NCBI RefSeq assembly: GCF_011761355.1
Contig: NZ_JAASRW010000005.1
Location: 186,001 to 250,000, forward strand
DNA: 64,000 nucleotides
Origin: Paenibacillus lupini
GTDB taxonomy: Bacteria > Bacillota > Bacilli > Paenibacillales > Paenibacillaceae
Direction: 5' to 3'
The notes under the pieces were generated by a model, which saw only the letters and a list, made by a program, of their open reading frames with translations, did no database searches and was not told the origin of the DNA. How positions within the stretch are numbered: position 1 is the stretch's first letter; every line of letters starts with the position of its first letter. The position numbers were made by a program, and so were the translations under genes. Positions 16,742-25,714 of the stretch are shown here, one piece after another.

Positions 16742-19700
16742 ATGCATCGCATCAGTCGTTTTATTCGTCATTTATCGGAGCGCCGGTGGGCGGAGTCGCA
16801 TCCGCTGCAGGACTGGAAAGTTAAGAAAACCCGTTATGGTCTTCCGGGCAAATACGAGACCATCCCCGGCGGCGAAGAAAGTCAACAGACGGACATGCTG
16901 CTCGATGGGCAATATGGGATTACCTATTTTCTGACCAAGCAGATTACCATCCCGCAGGAATGGGAGCCCAGAACGGCTGGTTTGAGAATCAGTGGCGGCG
17001 GCGAGGGCTTGCTTCGTGTCAATGGGGCGTCCTATCACGGTATCGACCGCAATCACAACGTCGTTCCGCTGTATTTGGAAGGAACGGGCTTAACGCCGCT
17101 GCTAGAATTTGAGCTGTTTGACCCGATTCCAGAGCCTGTCGATCCACTTAACAATCAGGCGCCGGTCAACCCACCTGTGACGATGTTTGAAGTAAAGCTC
17201 GTCCGGTTCAACAAGGCGGCGCAAAGCTTGTTTTATACCGTACAGGCTGTTTATGAGACGATGATTCTGTTGCCCGAGCAGGACAGTAACCGCGGGCGTC
17301 AGCTCCATGCGCTGTATGAAACCATACAAGCCTGCGACGACTTGCGCGAAGAAGAGTGGCATGAGAGCGAGCGGCTGTCCGCCATCGAAGGCCGTCTGGC
17401 TGATCGGATTACTTCCATGTTCCCCTCGCTTCCGACGCAGGGCAAGATGCACATGGTCGGGCAGTCCCATATCGACATTGCATGGCTATGGCCGGTTAGG
17501 GAGACGGTCCGCAAAGTAAGCCGTACATTCTCCACGATGACATCGCTGATGGAGGAGTACCCTGATTTTGTATACTCCCAAAGCCAGCCGCTGCTGTACG
17601 CGTTCGTGAAAGAGAATGATCCTGAATTGTACGTGAAAATCAAGAAGGCGGTCGCCGAAGGACGATGGGAGCTCGTCGGCGGCATGTGGGTGGAACCGGA
17701 TTTGAACATTCCAAGCGGCGAATCGCTCGTCCGCCAAATCCTCCATGGTCAGCAATTTTACCGTGACGAATTCGGCAAAGGATCGGCTATCGAATGGCTG
17801 CCCGATACGTTCGGCTATTGCGCTTCGCTTCCGCAGATTCTGAAGCTTGCTGGCGTTGATTATTTCATGACGACCAAGCTGAATTGGAACGATACGAACA
17901 AGTTCCCGCATGAATTATTCCGCTGGGTCGGTATCGACGGAACGTCGATTGTTTCTTACCTAAGCCATGCTCTTAATGAGAATACGAGGCCAAAGAACGT
18001 GGCAGAGAGCTGGAACGCTTACAGACAGAAGGACAAGCTCAATGAGCTGATGCTTCTTTACGGACATGGCGACGGCGGGGGTGGCGTGACGCGAGACATG
18101 ATTGAGCTCGTGCAGCGAAGTAGGCTAATGCCGGGTCTGCCTGCGGGCAGCTTCAGCACGGCTGGCGCATTCTTCGAACAGGTCGGCCATGTTGCAGAGA
18201 CGCTGCCGGAATGGCATGGTGACTTGTATCTGGAGTTGCACCGCGGCACACTGACGACGCACGGACGGAACAAGCGAAGCAACCGCAAAGCGGAAGCACT
18301 CTACCGCGAAGCGGAAATTTGGGGCACGCTGGCTCGCGCTTACACCGGCGCGGACATGGATGTCGAAGCGATGAACCGGGGCTGGAAGCTTATACTGCTT
18401 AATCAGTTTCACGACATCATCCCGGGCACGGCGATTACGGAGACGTACGAGACCTCGGCCACGGAGTACGATGAAATCTTCGCACTTGGGGGCAAGGAGC
18501 TGGACCAAGCGCTGCTTGCGCTGGCGGGAGCGGTAGACGCGGTGGGCGAAGGAACGCCGTACATGGTGTTCAACAGCCTTGGCTGGGAGCGCGAAGACAC
18601 GATTCTCATCGCAGGCGGAGCGGAGCTTGCAGGTGCCTGCGCCTATGATGAAGCGGGCTTCCGTCTGCCATGCGATTGGCTGTCGGACGAAGCGGCAGGA
18701 GGAGATCAACAAGGCGGGTTGATGGTGACGGTTCAGGCGATTCCAGCGTTTGGCTACAAGACGATCTGGCTGCGGCAAGCACCTGGCAAAGAGGATCAGC
18801 AGCGGAGCGCAAGCTTGAACGAGACCGATTTGAGTGAATGGGAAACCGTGCATTACCGGCTGGAATTCAACGAACGAGGCGAGATCGTGCGCTGGTGGGA
18901 CAAAGCGGCGCAGCGCGAGCTGCTGAAGCCTGGCGCCAAGGCGAACGAGCTGCAGTTCTTCCATGACAAGCCAACGTATTGGGATGCGTGGGACATCGAT
19001 CCGAAGTACGAGCAGCATCCAGCTGGACAGGCTGAGCTTATTGGGAAGCGGCTTATCTTGTCAGGCGACACAGCCGATATTATCCGGTTCGAGTGGGAGC
19101 TAGGACTGTCACTTATCACGCAGGATCTGATTCTCTATCCGAATCAGAAGCGCGTTGATTTCAAAACTCGTGTACAGTGGCGGGAAAGCCACAAATTGCT
19201 GAAGGTAGCTTTCCCTATGGATATCCTGTCCACCAAAGCAGCGTACGAAATTCCGTTTGGTGCCTTGGAGCGTCCAACGCATCGCAATACAAGCTGGGAG
19301 CAAGCGCAGTACGAGGTGTGCGGACACCGTTGGGCAGATATTTCGGAAGGCGGTTACGGGGTTAGCTTGCTGAATGACAGCAAGTATGGCTACGACGTCA
19401 AGAATGGTGTTCTCCGTCTTTCCTTGCTGCGTGCACCGAAATGGCCGGATAACACGGCCGATCAAGGCGAGCATGAATTTACTTATTCGCTTTATCCGCA
19501 TGAGCAGGACTGGCGTAACGCCGAAGTCGTGCGCAGAGCGGCAGAGCTGAATCATCCGGCTGCCTTGCTTCGTCTCCCTAAGGAAAGCGAGAATGGCGCA
19601 GGCAAGCTGCCGTCGACGAAGACGCTGCTGCAGCTAGATAGCCGTACAGTTGTGCTCGACACGGTGAAGCCTGCGGAAAGCGGTGAGGGCATTGTGCTTC

Positions 19701-19879
19701 GGTTCTACGAATCGACCGGCAGTCGCGACCGGATCGTGTTCGAGCTGCCGCCGGCAACGGAACGTGCTAACGTTGTTAATTTGCTGGAAGATGTCATGGA
19801 AACCTGCAGCGTCGGCCCGAATGGTACAGTAGAGCTGATATTCAATCCGTTTGAGATCAAATCGATTCATTTGTTCTAG
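16742..19879 (+). CDS. GH38 alpha-mannosidase
   Basis: A 1045-residue cytosolic protein with full GH38 architecture. An N-terminal beta domain (about 50-230) precedes the catalytic alpha/beta barrel from MHMVGQSHIDIAWLWP (236-251, His 243 and Asp 245 as Zn ligands). The nucleophile is in EWLPDTFGYC (Asp about 355) and a further metal-site motif is NQFHDIIPGTAI. C-terminal beta-sandwich domains follow. It cleaves alpha-linked mannose, as found in N-glycans or mannan oligosaccharides. It begins 3 bases after the GH3 gene stops, with AGAGGGG as ribosome site, so the two are translationally linked. It is the largest enzyme of the locus, and no known xyloglucan pathway needs it. Confidence 0.93.
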   Translation: MHRISRFIRHLSERRWAESHPLQDWKVKKTRYGLPGKYETIPGGEESQQTDMLLDGQYGITYFLTKQITIPQEWEPRTAGLRISGGGEGLLRVNGASYHGIDRNHNVVPLYLEGTGLTPLLEFELFDPIPEPVDPLNNQAPVNPPVTMFEVKLVRFNKAAQSLFYTVQAVYETMILLPEQDSNRGRQLHALYETIQACDDLREEEWHESERLSAIEGRLADRITSMFPSLPTQGKMHMVGQSHIDIAWLWPVRETVRKVSRTFSTMTSLMEEYPDFVYSQSQPLLYAFVKENDPELYVKIKKAVAEGRWELVGGMWVEPDLNIPSGESLVRQILHGQQFYRDEFGKGSAIEWLPDTFGYCASLPQILKLAGVDYFMTTKLNWNDTNKFPHELFRWVGIDGTSIVSYLSHALNENTRPKNVAESWNAYRQKDKLNELMLLYGHGDGGGGVTRDMIELVQRSRLMPGLPAGSFSTAGAFFEQVGHVAETLPEWHGDLYLELHRGTLTTHGRNKRSNRKAEALYREAEIWGTLARAYTGADMDVEAMNRGWKLILLNQFHDIIPGTAITETYETSATEYDEIFALGGKELDQALLALAGAVDAVGEGTPYMVFNSLGWEREDTILIAGGAELAGACAYDEAGFRLPCDWLSDEAAGGDQQGGLMVTVQAIPAFGYKTIWLRQAPGKEDQQRSASLNETDLSEWETVHYRLEFNERGEIVRWWDKAAQRELLKPGAKANELQFFHDKPTYWDAWDIDPKYEQHPAGQAELIGKRLILSGDTADIIRFEWELGLSLITQDLILYPNQKRVDFKTRVQWRESHKLLKVAFPMDILSTKAAYEIPFGALERPTHRNTSWEQAQYEVCGHRWADISEGGYGVSLLNDSKYGYDVKNGVLRLSLLRAPKWPDNTADQGEHEFTYSLYPHEQDWRNAEVVRRAAELNHPAALLRLPKESENGAGKLPSTKTLLQLDSRTVVLDTVKPAESGEGIVLRFYESTGSRDRIVFELPPATERANVVNLLEDVMETCSVGPNGTVELIFNPFEIKSIHLF

Positions 19880-19912
19880 TATATTTTAATCATGGGAGAG
19901 GCGGTAACCGCG

Positions 19913-20785
19913 ATGAAAATCGGATTAAGTACGTACAGCTTGCTTGGAGCTCTCAATTCCGGCGAAATGACGGTTCTGGACGCAATTGATTGGATTAAAG
20001 AGAACGGCGGGGAGCATATGGAAATCGTGCCGTACGGCTTCACACTCGTCGATAACCCGGAATTAGCAGACGCGGTGCGAGAGAAGGCGAAGGCGGTCGG
20101 CATCGAGCTGTCGAATTATTCTATGCCGGCGAATTTCGTGCAGCCGGATGAACCGTCTTTCGAGGCGGAGATGGACCGCGTCAAAGCTCATGTTGATCTC
20201 GTTCACCGGCTCGGCATAAAGCATATGCGCCACGACGTGACGGCGTTCTCGATCGAGAAGGAGCAGACGACGATCGCCTGGTTCGAAGAGAGCCTGCCGC
20301 TTATCGTCAAAGGCAGCCGGATTATCGCCGACTATGCAGCGCAATTTGGCATTACGACAACGATCGAGAATCACGGCTTCAGCGTTCAGGCGAGCGACCG
20401 GGTACAGCGAGTGCTGCAGGCGGTAGACCGTCCGAATTTCAAGACGACGCTCGACGTTGGCAATTTCATGTGCGTGGATGAGAATCCGGTCATCGGCGTT
20501 ATGAAGAACTTGCCTTACGCATCTCTGGTGCATTTCAAAGATTTCTACTTCCGTTCGTTCGATGAGTCTCCCGGCGGCGGTGACTGGTTCCGCACAAGCA
20601 ACGGCAACTATCTGCGCGGGGCGATCGTTGGGCATGGTGAGATTCCGCTGCGCCGCATCGTGAAGCTGATAAAAGGCTCCGGGTATGATGGCAACGTCAC
20701 GGTCGAATTCGAAGGCATGGAAGAGTGCAAGATGGCTTCGCGGATCGCAATGGACAATCTTCGTCAGCTGTGGCAGGAAGCCTAA
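19913..20785 (+). CDS. Sugar phosphate isomerase/epimerase (xylose-isomerase-like barrel)
   Basis: A 290-residue TIM barrel of the AP endonuclease 2/xylose isomerase-like superfamily. It starts MKIGLSTYSLLGAL and has metal/substrate-site strands including TTTIENHGF (Glu), FKTTLDVGNF (Asp), SLVHFKDFYF (His) and VTVEFEGME (Glu). Such enzymes interconvert keto and aldo sugars or their epimers. Its place between GH38 and the second GH29 suggests it processes a released monosaccharide, possibly fucose or mannose; that is inference. ATG 19913 is chosen over ATG 19892 because GGGAGAGGCGG lies 8 bases before it. Confidence 0.88.
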   Translation: MKIGLSTYSLLGALNSGEMTVLDAIDWIKENGGEHMEIVPYGFTLVDNPELADAVREKAKAVGIELSNYSMPANFVQPDEPSFEAEMDRVKAHVDLVHRLGIKHMRHDVTAFSIEKEQTTIAWFEESLPLIVKGSRIIADYAAQFGITTTIENHGFSVQASDRVQRVLQAVDRPNFKTTLDVGNFMCVDENPVIGVMKNLPYASLVHFKDFYFRSFDESPGGGDWFRTSNGNYLRGAIVGHGEIPLRRIVKLIKGSGYDGNVTVEFEGMEECKMASRIAMDNLRQLWQEA

Positions 20786-20818
20786 GAAAATTCGTTAATG
20801 GGGAAGGCGGATTTGAAC

Positions 20819-22102
20819 ATGCAGACAGATAAGGCGGAAGAATCGCGCATCGTGCCAACGGCCAAACAGTTGGCTTATCAGGATTGGGAGTTTGGTTTGT
20901 TCTTGCATTTCGGCTTGCGGACGTTCTATGAAGGCTATGCTGATTTCGACGAGCGGAAGATGACGCCTGCCGATTTCAATCCGGTCCAGCTCGACTGCGA
21001 GCAATGGATTCGGACAGCCAAGGAAGCGGGAATGGAATACGCAGTCCTGACTGCGAAGCATCATGATGGCTTCTCCAACTGGCCGTCCAAGTACAGCCGG
21101 TTCACGGTCGAAGCGTCGCCGTGGAAAGATGGCAAAGGCGACGTCGTGCGCGAATACGTTGACGCTTGCCGTAAGTATGATGTGAAGGTGGGGTTGTATT
21201 ACTCGCCTTTCGATGGCTCAACCGATTTCTATTCGCAGGATGCGCAGGCGTATGACGATTATTTCGTCAATCAAATTACTGAGCTGCTTAGTGATTACGG
21301 CGACATCGATATCCTGTGGTTCGATGGCTGCGGCTCCGAGAATCACGAATACGATTGGCCTCGGATTATCGGAACAATCCGCCGGCTGCAGCCGAGTATT
21401 CTAATCTTCAACATGGGCGATCCGGATTTCCGCTGGATCGGCAACGAGGACGGCATTGCGCCAATTCCGTGCTGGAACACGGTCGAAACTGCCGACTTCT
21501 CGATCTATACGGAGAAGAAGGAACAATTCGGCAAACGGTTATGGCTGCCTGCGGAATGCGACGTGCAGATGCGGCAGAACGGCAGCACCTGGTTCTACAG
21601 TGACAATGACGAACACATGGTTAAGAGTGTGGACGAGCTGATGGGCCTCTATTACCTGTCCATTGGCCGTGGCACGAATCTGCTGCTCAACATCGGACCA
21701 AACCGCGAAGGTTTGCTGCCTGCCAAGGATACGGCGCATTTAACGGCGTTTGGAGACGAAATCCGTCGCCGCTTCGGTGGGCCAATCGCGTCGCTTGACG
21801 CATGTCGGCAGGAAGGGCGGCAATGGCAATACAAAGCTTCGGTGCCGCATATCATTGATCACATTATCATCCAGGAGAATTTGACGGACGGCGAGTGCGT
21901 GCTCTCCTTCACCGTGTCGGTGCTATCGGCGAAGACCCATACGCCGGTAACCGTCTACGAGGGTCGAAACATCGGCCATAAAGCGATTATCCGCATCCCA
22001 GCAGTCAAAGTGGCCGGAGTGATCGTGGAAGTGACGGCATGCGACGGGGAGCCTATTCTCCGTGAGCTGAGCTTCCACTATGCGGGGGACACCGATTCGT
22101 AG
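20819..22102 (+). CDS. GH29 alpha-L-fucosidase (second of two)
   Basis: A 427-residue cytosolic GH29 enzyme. Key motifs are FGLFLHFGLRTFYEGYADF, LTAKHHDGFSNWPS (78-90) and the nucleophile strand DIDILWFDGCGSE (Asp about 169). INLLLNIGPNREGLLP marks the end of the barrel, followed by a beta domain. It is shorter than the first GH29 and differs at nearly all loop positions, so it belongs to another subfamily, perhaps the alpha-1,3/1,4-specific group. ATG 20819 has GGGGAAGG ahead; ATG 20798 has no ribosome site. It closes the locus and is followed at once by a strong terminator. Confidence 0.92.
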   Translation: MQTDKAEESRIVPTAKQLAYQDWEFGLFLHFGLRTFYEGYADFDERKMTPADFNPVQLDCEQWIRTAKEAGMEYAVLTAKHHDGFSNWPSKYSRFTVEASPWKDGKGDVVREYVDACRKYDVKVGLYYSPFDGSTDFYSQDAQAYDDYFVNQITELLSDYGDIDILWFDGCGSENHEYDWPRIIGTIRRLQPSILIFNMGDPDFRWIGNEDGIAPIPCWNTVETADFSIYTEKKEQFGKRLWLPAECDVQMRQNGSTWFYSDNDEHMVKSVDELMGLYYLSIGRGTNLLLNIGPNREGLLPAKDTAHLTAFGDEIRRRFGGPIASLDACRQEGRQWQYKASVPHIIDHIIIQENLTDGECVLSFTVSVLSAKTHTPVTVYEGRNIGHKAIIRIPAVKVAGVIVEVTACDGEPILRELSFHYAGDTDS

Positions 22103-22106
22103 TTGC

Positions 22107-22146
22107 AAAGAAACCTAACGGCTTTTACGTTAGGTTTCTTTTTTTA
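22107..22146. terminator. Bidirectional intrinsic terminator closing the glycan locus
   Basis: AAAGAAACCTAACG pairs with CGTTAGGTTTC across a 7-base loop, with a T-run after it and an A-run before it. It ends the GH29 transcript on the + strand and can also serve the histidine kinase gene converging on the minus strand. Confidence 0.9.
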
Positions 22147-22156
22147 TTATGAGCGT

Positions 22157-24424
22157 TTATTGCTCCTCTGTTGAGGACTCCCCAACCCTCAGAACAACCG
22201 CCGCCTTAAACAAATCCCCATCAGTCTCCAGCGTCAGTCGACCCTCATGCAGATCAATAATCGACTTGGCAATCGCGAGTCCGAGTCCTGATCCTTCCGT
22301 ATGACGTGACGTATCCCCGCGTTTGAAGCGCTCGAATAACTCCTCAGCATTATCGCTAATTTCATACTTCGATACATTCTTGAACGTAATCGTAACTTCT
22401 TGCTGTTCGGATAACTGCATCGTGATATAGGCTCGTGTCTGAACGAGTGAATACTTCATCATGTTTCCAATGAGGTTATCGAACGCGCGCCACAGCTTCT
22501 GACCATCTGCAATTACGTATATGGGCTCCTCGGGCAAAGAGATACGGAATTGAATATTTGAGCTGTCCATATCCTCTTTATACTCCGCAAGCGCCTGCTG
22601 CATAAGCTGGACGAGATCTGTTTGCTCTAGGAGCAGCTTCGCATTGCCGCTTGCCATGGTCGACACTTCAAACAAATCGTCAATCATTACCTTTAAACGC
22701 TTGGATTTCTGGTCGATGATCTCGACGTAAGCGGCTCTCTCCTCAAAAGTTGCTTCCTCCGATTTTAACAGCCCCGCATAAGTAATTATTGAAGTAAGGG
22801 GAGTCCGAAGATCATGACTAACGTTCGTAATGAGCTCTGTCTTCAGCCTTTCACTTTTGGCTTGTTCATTCTGAAGGAGTTTGACGCCACGTCTTAACTC
22901 GTTGATATTGGCAGCCAGCGAAGCAAGTACGCCACTTCCCGATGGGGGAAGCTCATTTGGCATTCGGCCGGCTGCCAGCTCGTCCGCTGCCAAGGCAACC
23001 CGATTTAGATGTATGGATTGCCTTGCCGTTATGAGGATTGCGACAATCCCAATAACCGCAAGAATCGGTATATATAGAGCAATGATGGAGAGCTCATTGT
23101 AGCCGGGCTCATGAAAGAAGGAGATAATCATCCCCCATACCCCAATAAATCCTAGTCCGATCAAGATAAAGGCAAGAACGAGCAGTCTTATTCCAGTGCT
23201 TTTATAAATAAAGGAGTCCTTCACCAAATTCACGATTTGATTGAATCTGGCTTTCACACGTAAGCTGCCCCGATTTAATAAAGATTTGGACCATTGTCTC
23301 CTGAAATCGCCCCAGCTGCCCAACTCGCTCACAAGGAACTGTCCTTGAAGAAGGGAGAGTGCCATGCCAATCGCCGCAATGGAGAGTACAACAAGCAACC
23401 TCCCGAGGTATGACAGAGGTGCTTCGAGAAGGGAAGGGTAATGATCCGCCATGTTCACGAGCAAGCTAATGGTCAAGACAGACGTTCCGGCGAAAAATAA
23501 AGCTTTGGCATCAAGCGGCAGCTTACTATAGGAGGCCGTCCATAGGCTTGTCTCACTCCGAATGGCCATGATGACTTTGAAACGCTTCAAGCATAGGACG
23601 AGCAACGTAATGCCTGCGAGACAATAGGCGAACAGGATCAACTGCTCCCAGGTGTATCTAATGGAATTCCCCTGAATAGGACTGTTCATTGGCACCGCGA
23701 TCCAGCCTTGATAAGGATTGATCGAAGCGTCCAGCAGTTCGTGAGCTCCAATATTTTTCTGCATCGAATTCGTAATATCGATCGTATAGTCCGTTGTATA
23801 GACGTAACCGCTGCTGTGTAATTCTTTTTGAGCAAGTCGATCAGAGACATTCAAGCTCGAATGAACAGAACTAGCGGTAGGACTTGAAAAGTAATAGTCA
23901 AACTGATTCGCCAGTTCATTGTACTTAAAGCGGTAAGGCTCCCTTAACCTGAAGTAGGTGTCTATTCGTTGTTCCTTCTCCTTACGGATAAGGGAAATGA
24001 CATAATCGTCATCATTGTAGAGTCTCAAGAGTTCTTCCAGCTTGCTTTGTCTCTGGGCTATGTAATAGGCAACCACATTGCTGTTGCCATCTGCAGATGC
24101 TTTCGCAATAAGTGGCTTGTATTCTTCTAGGATTGCATTCGTTTGGTCAGCCAGAGGCTCCAGCTCATTGCGATAATTGATCATGTCTTCCATCTCCACC
24201 TTAATGGAGTTTTTCGCTGCTTGCACCTCGGGCGAATTGAGCTCAAACAGGTTCAAGTAAGCAGCGAATTGATCAAGCTGTTGCTTGAATTCTGACGTAT
24301 GGTAGTAATCTTGATGAAGGTAACGGCTTCCCTGATTTAATAACGTTAACGGTCCGCTCAGGCCAATCACAAGCAAGAGCGCATAGAGGAAGAGACGTGT
24401 GCTATTTCTCCATTTTGTATCCAA
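22157..24424 (-). CDS. Multi-membrane-span sensor histidine kinase
   Basis: A 755-residue kinase. TM1 is at about residues 12-30, and an extracytoplasmic domain of about 230 residues follows. A cluster of helices comes next (about 262-285, 307-325, 335-360, then 420-445 and 452-475), which is unusually many. HAMP-like linker, H-box NVSHDLRTPLTS (His about 536), N-box DNLIGNMMKYS and G-box GSGLGLAIAKS follow. Signal identity is unknown; the many helices suggest sensing within the membrane or cell envelope, as in VanS/YcbM-like kinases. Its start overlaps the upstream response regulator gene by 23 bases, so the two are coupled. Confidence 0.92.
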   Translation of the reverse strand: MDTKWRNSTRLFLYALLLVIGLSGPLTLLNQGSRYLHQDYYHTSEFKQQLDQFAAYLNLFELNSPEVQAAKNSIKVEMEDMINYRNELEPLADQTNAILEEYKPLIAKASADGNSNVVAYYIAQRQSKLEELLRLYNDDDYVISLIRKEKEQRIDTYFRLREPYRFKYNELANQFDYYFSSPTASSVHSSLNVSDRLAQKELHSSGYVYTTDYTIDITNSMQKNIGAHELLDASINPYQGWIAVPMNSPIQGNSIRYTWEQLILFAYCLAGITLLVLCLKRFKVIMAIRSETSLWTASYSKLPLDAKALFFAGTSVLTISLLVNMADHYPSLLEAPLSYLGRLLVVLSIAAIGMALSLLQGQFLVSELGSWGDFRRQWSKSLLNRGSLRVKARFNQIVNLVKDSFIYKSTGIRLLVLAFILIGLGFIGVWGMIISFFHEPGYNELSIIALYIPILAVIGIVAILITARQSIHLNRVALAADELAAGRMPNELPPSGSGVLASLAANINELRRGVKLLQNEQAKSERLKTELITNVSHDLRTPLTSIITYAGLLKSEEATFEERAAYVEIIDQKSKRLKVMIDDLFEVSTMASGNAKLLLEQTDLVQLMQQALAEYKEDMDSSNIQFRISLPEEPIYVIADGQKLWRAFDNLIGNMMKYSLVQTRAYITMQLSEQQEVTITFKNVSKYEISDNAEELFERFKRGDTSRHTEGSGLGLAIAKSIIDLHEGRLTLETDGDLFKAAVVLRVGESSTEEQ

Positions 24425-25094
24425 TGCCCCACACCACTTTCAAATATCTTGGGTTTTTCGGATCAATCTCAATCTTTTCACGAATTTTGCGAATGTGGAC
24501 GGCAACCATATTTTCGGCGTTGTAGCCTGGCTCCTTCCAAACACGTTCATAAATTTCCTGGATCGAGAGGACTCGTCCCGCATTTGTCATTAAGAGCTCA
24601 ACGATCTTATACTCGATAGGGGTCAGCTTGACTGCTTCGCCATTCACAGTTACTTCCTTGCCCTCCACGTTTAACGCGAGACCGCGCAGGTCGATCATTT
24701 TCTTGACGCCTTCGTAGGAGCCAAAAGTGACGTATCTCCTTAGCTGGGACTTCACCCTTGCAACAAGCTCCATCGGATTAAACGGCTTGGTCACATAGTC
24801 ATCCGCCCCTATATGAAGTCCAAGTATTTTATCGCTGTCCTGGCTCTTGGCACTTAAGATGAGGATCGGAAGGTTACGATGCTCGCGGATTTTGAAGGTG
24901 GCAGTAATACCGTCAAGCCTAGGCATCATGAGATCCATTATGATGAGATGTACTTGGTGTGACTCCAAAGTCTCCAGTGCTTCCAAACCATCCTCCGCCT
25001 TCAAAACGGATATACCTTCGTGTCTCAAATAAATCTCGATGGCGTCACGTATTTCCTTATCGTCGTCGACCACCAGCACCACGCGCTGCTCCAT
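24402..25094 (-). CDS. OmpR/PhoB-family response regulator
   Basis: A 230-residue regulator. The receiver domain (about 5-115) has the acidic pair VVDDDKE, phosphoacceptor in LIIMDLMMPRLDG, Thr/Ser LILSAKSQD and Lys in DDYVTKPFNP. The C-terminal winged helix (about 135-228) includes LTPIEYKIVELLMTNAGRVLS and VWKEPGYNAENMVAVHIRKIREK. It is the partner of the kinase encoded directly downstream. ATG at 25094 (MEQRVVLVV) is preferred over 25103 or 25124 because AAGGGGG lies 9 bases ahead of it. Confidence 0.93.
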   Translation of the reverse strand: MEQRVVLVVDDDKEIRDAIEIYLRHEGISVLKAEDGLEALETLESHQVHLIIMDLMMPRLDGITATFKIREHRNLPILILSAKSQDSDKILGLHIGADDYVTKPFNPMELVARVKSQLRRYVTFGSYEGVKKMIDLRGLALNVEGKEVTVNGEAVKLTPIEYKIVELLMTNAGRVLSIQEIYERVWKEPGYNAENMVAVHIRKIREKIEIDPKNPRYLKVVWGIGYKMEK

Positions 25095-25315
25095 CTTTTT
25101 CATTCCCCCTTGCGTGTTAGCCATTTCATATTCTCATTGTAATTGGAAATTCTTAATAACTGTTCATGAAATTTATGAAGAACTTCTTAAATTATTGGCG
25201 TATTAGGTATCATGTACTGAATAACCCGAGTCTCTCGTCGATACGACCAACTTAACTGCTTTCGAGCAGGTTTTTCTTTGTGCAGACCGGTTGTGAGCAG
25301 CCATTAAAGATTACT

Positions 25316-25359
25316 TTGACACATAGAGTACTTTAGGCTATTATTACTCTATCAGATAG
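25316..25359 (+). promoter_or_regulatory. PadR operon promoter with palindromic operator
   Basis: TTGACA (25316-25321) and TATTAT (25339-25344) have an ideal 17-base spacer. Immediately downstream, over the expected transcription start, lies the perfect 11-base palindrome CTATCAGATAG (25349-25359). Its position would let the encoded PadR repressor block its own operon. Confidence 0.78.
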
Positions 25360-25384
25360 AATAGTTAGGCAAGGAGGGCTCAGT

Positions 25385-25714
25385 ATTATTAGGAGCGACA
25401 TAATTCGCGGGCATTTGGATCCAATCATCCTACGCCTGATTCTGGAGAAGGATCGGTACGGATATGAAATTTCTAAAGAGATCAGCCTGCGAACGAAGGA
25501 CAGATTCCAGATTAAAGAAGCCACTTTGTATGCGGTATTCCAAAGGCTGGAGAACAAAGAACTTATTGAGTCCTACTACGGAGACGTTTCTCATGGGGGA
25601 CAGAGGAAATATTACCGAATAACGACATTAGGTAAGGCTTACTTACGTGAAACGGTTATAGAATGGCAAGAAATTAAGGAAATTATCGACGTGTTTATGG
25701 AGGGATTGATTTGA
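25385..25714 (+). CDS. PadR-family transcriptional regulator (apparent ATT start)
   Basis: A 109-residue winged-helix protein: IRSDIIRGHLDPIILRLILE, then YGYEISKEIS, KEATLYAVFQRLE, SYYGDVSHGGQRKYYRIT and a C-terminal dimer helix. This is the small PadR subgroup that usually begins MIRSDIIRGHL. No ATG, GTG or TTG gives that N-terminus; an ATT at 25385 does, 7 bases after the GGAGG core of AAGGAGGG. The first canonical codon, TTG 25415, has no ribosome site and would lose ten residues of helix 1. ATT starts are rare but known (infC). Its stop overlaps the start of the next gene by four bases (TTGA). It probably represses this operon through the palindrome at 25349-25359. Confidence 0.82.
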   Translation: MIRSDIIRGHLDPIILRLILEKDRYGYEISKEISLRTKDRFQIKEATLYAVFQRLENKELIESYYGDVSHGGQRKYYRITTLGKAYLRETVIEWQEIKEIIDVFMEGLI

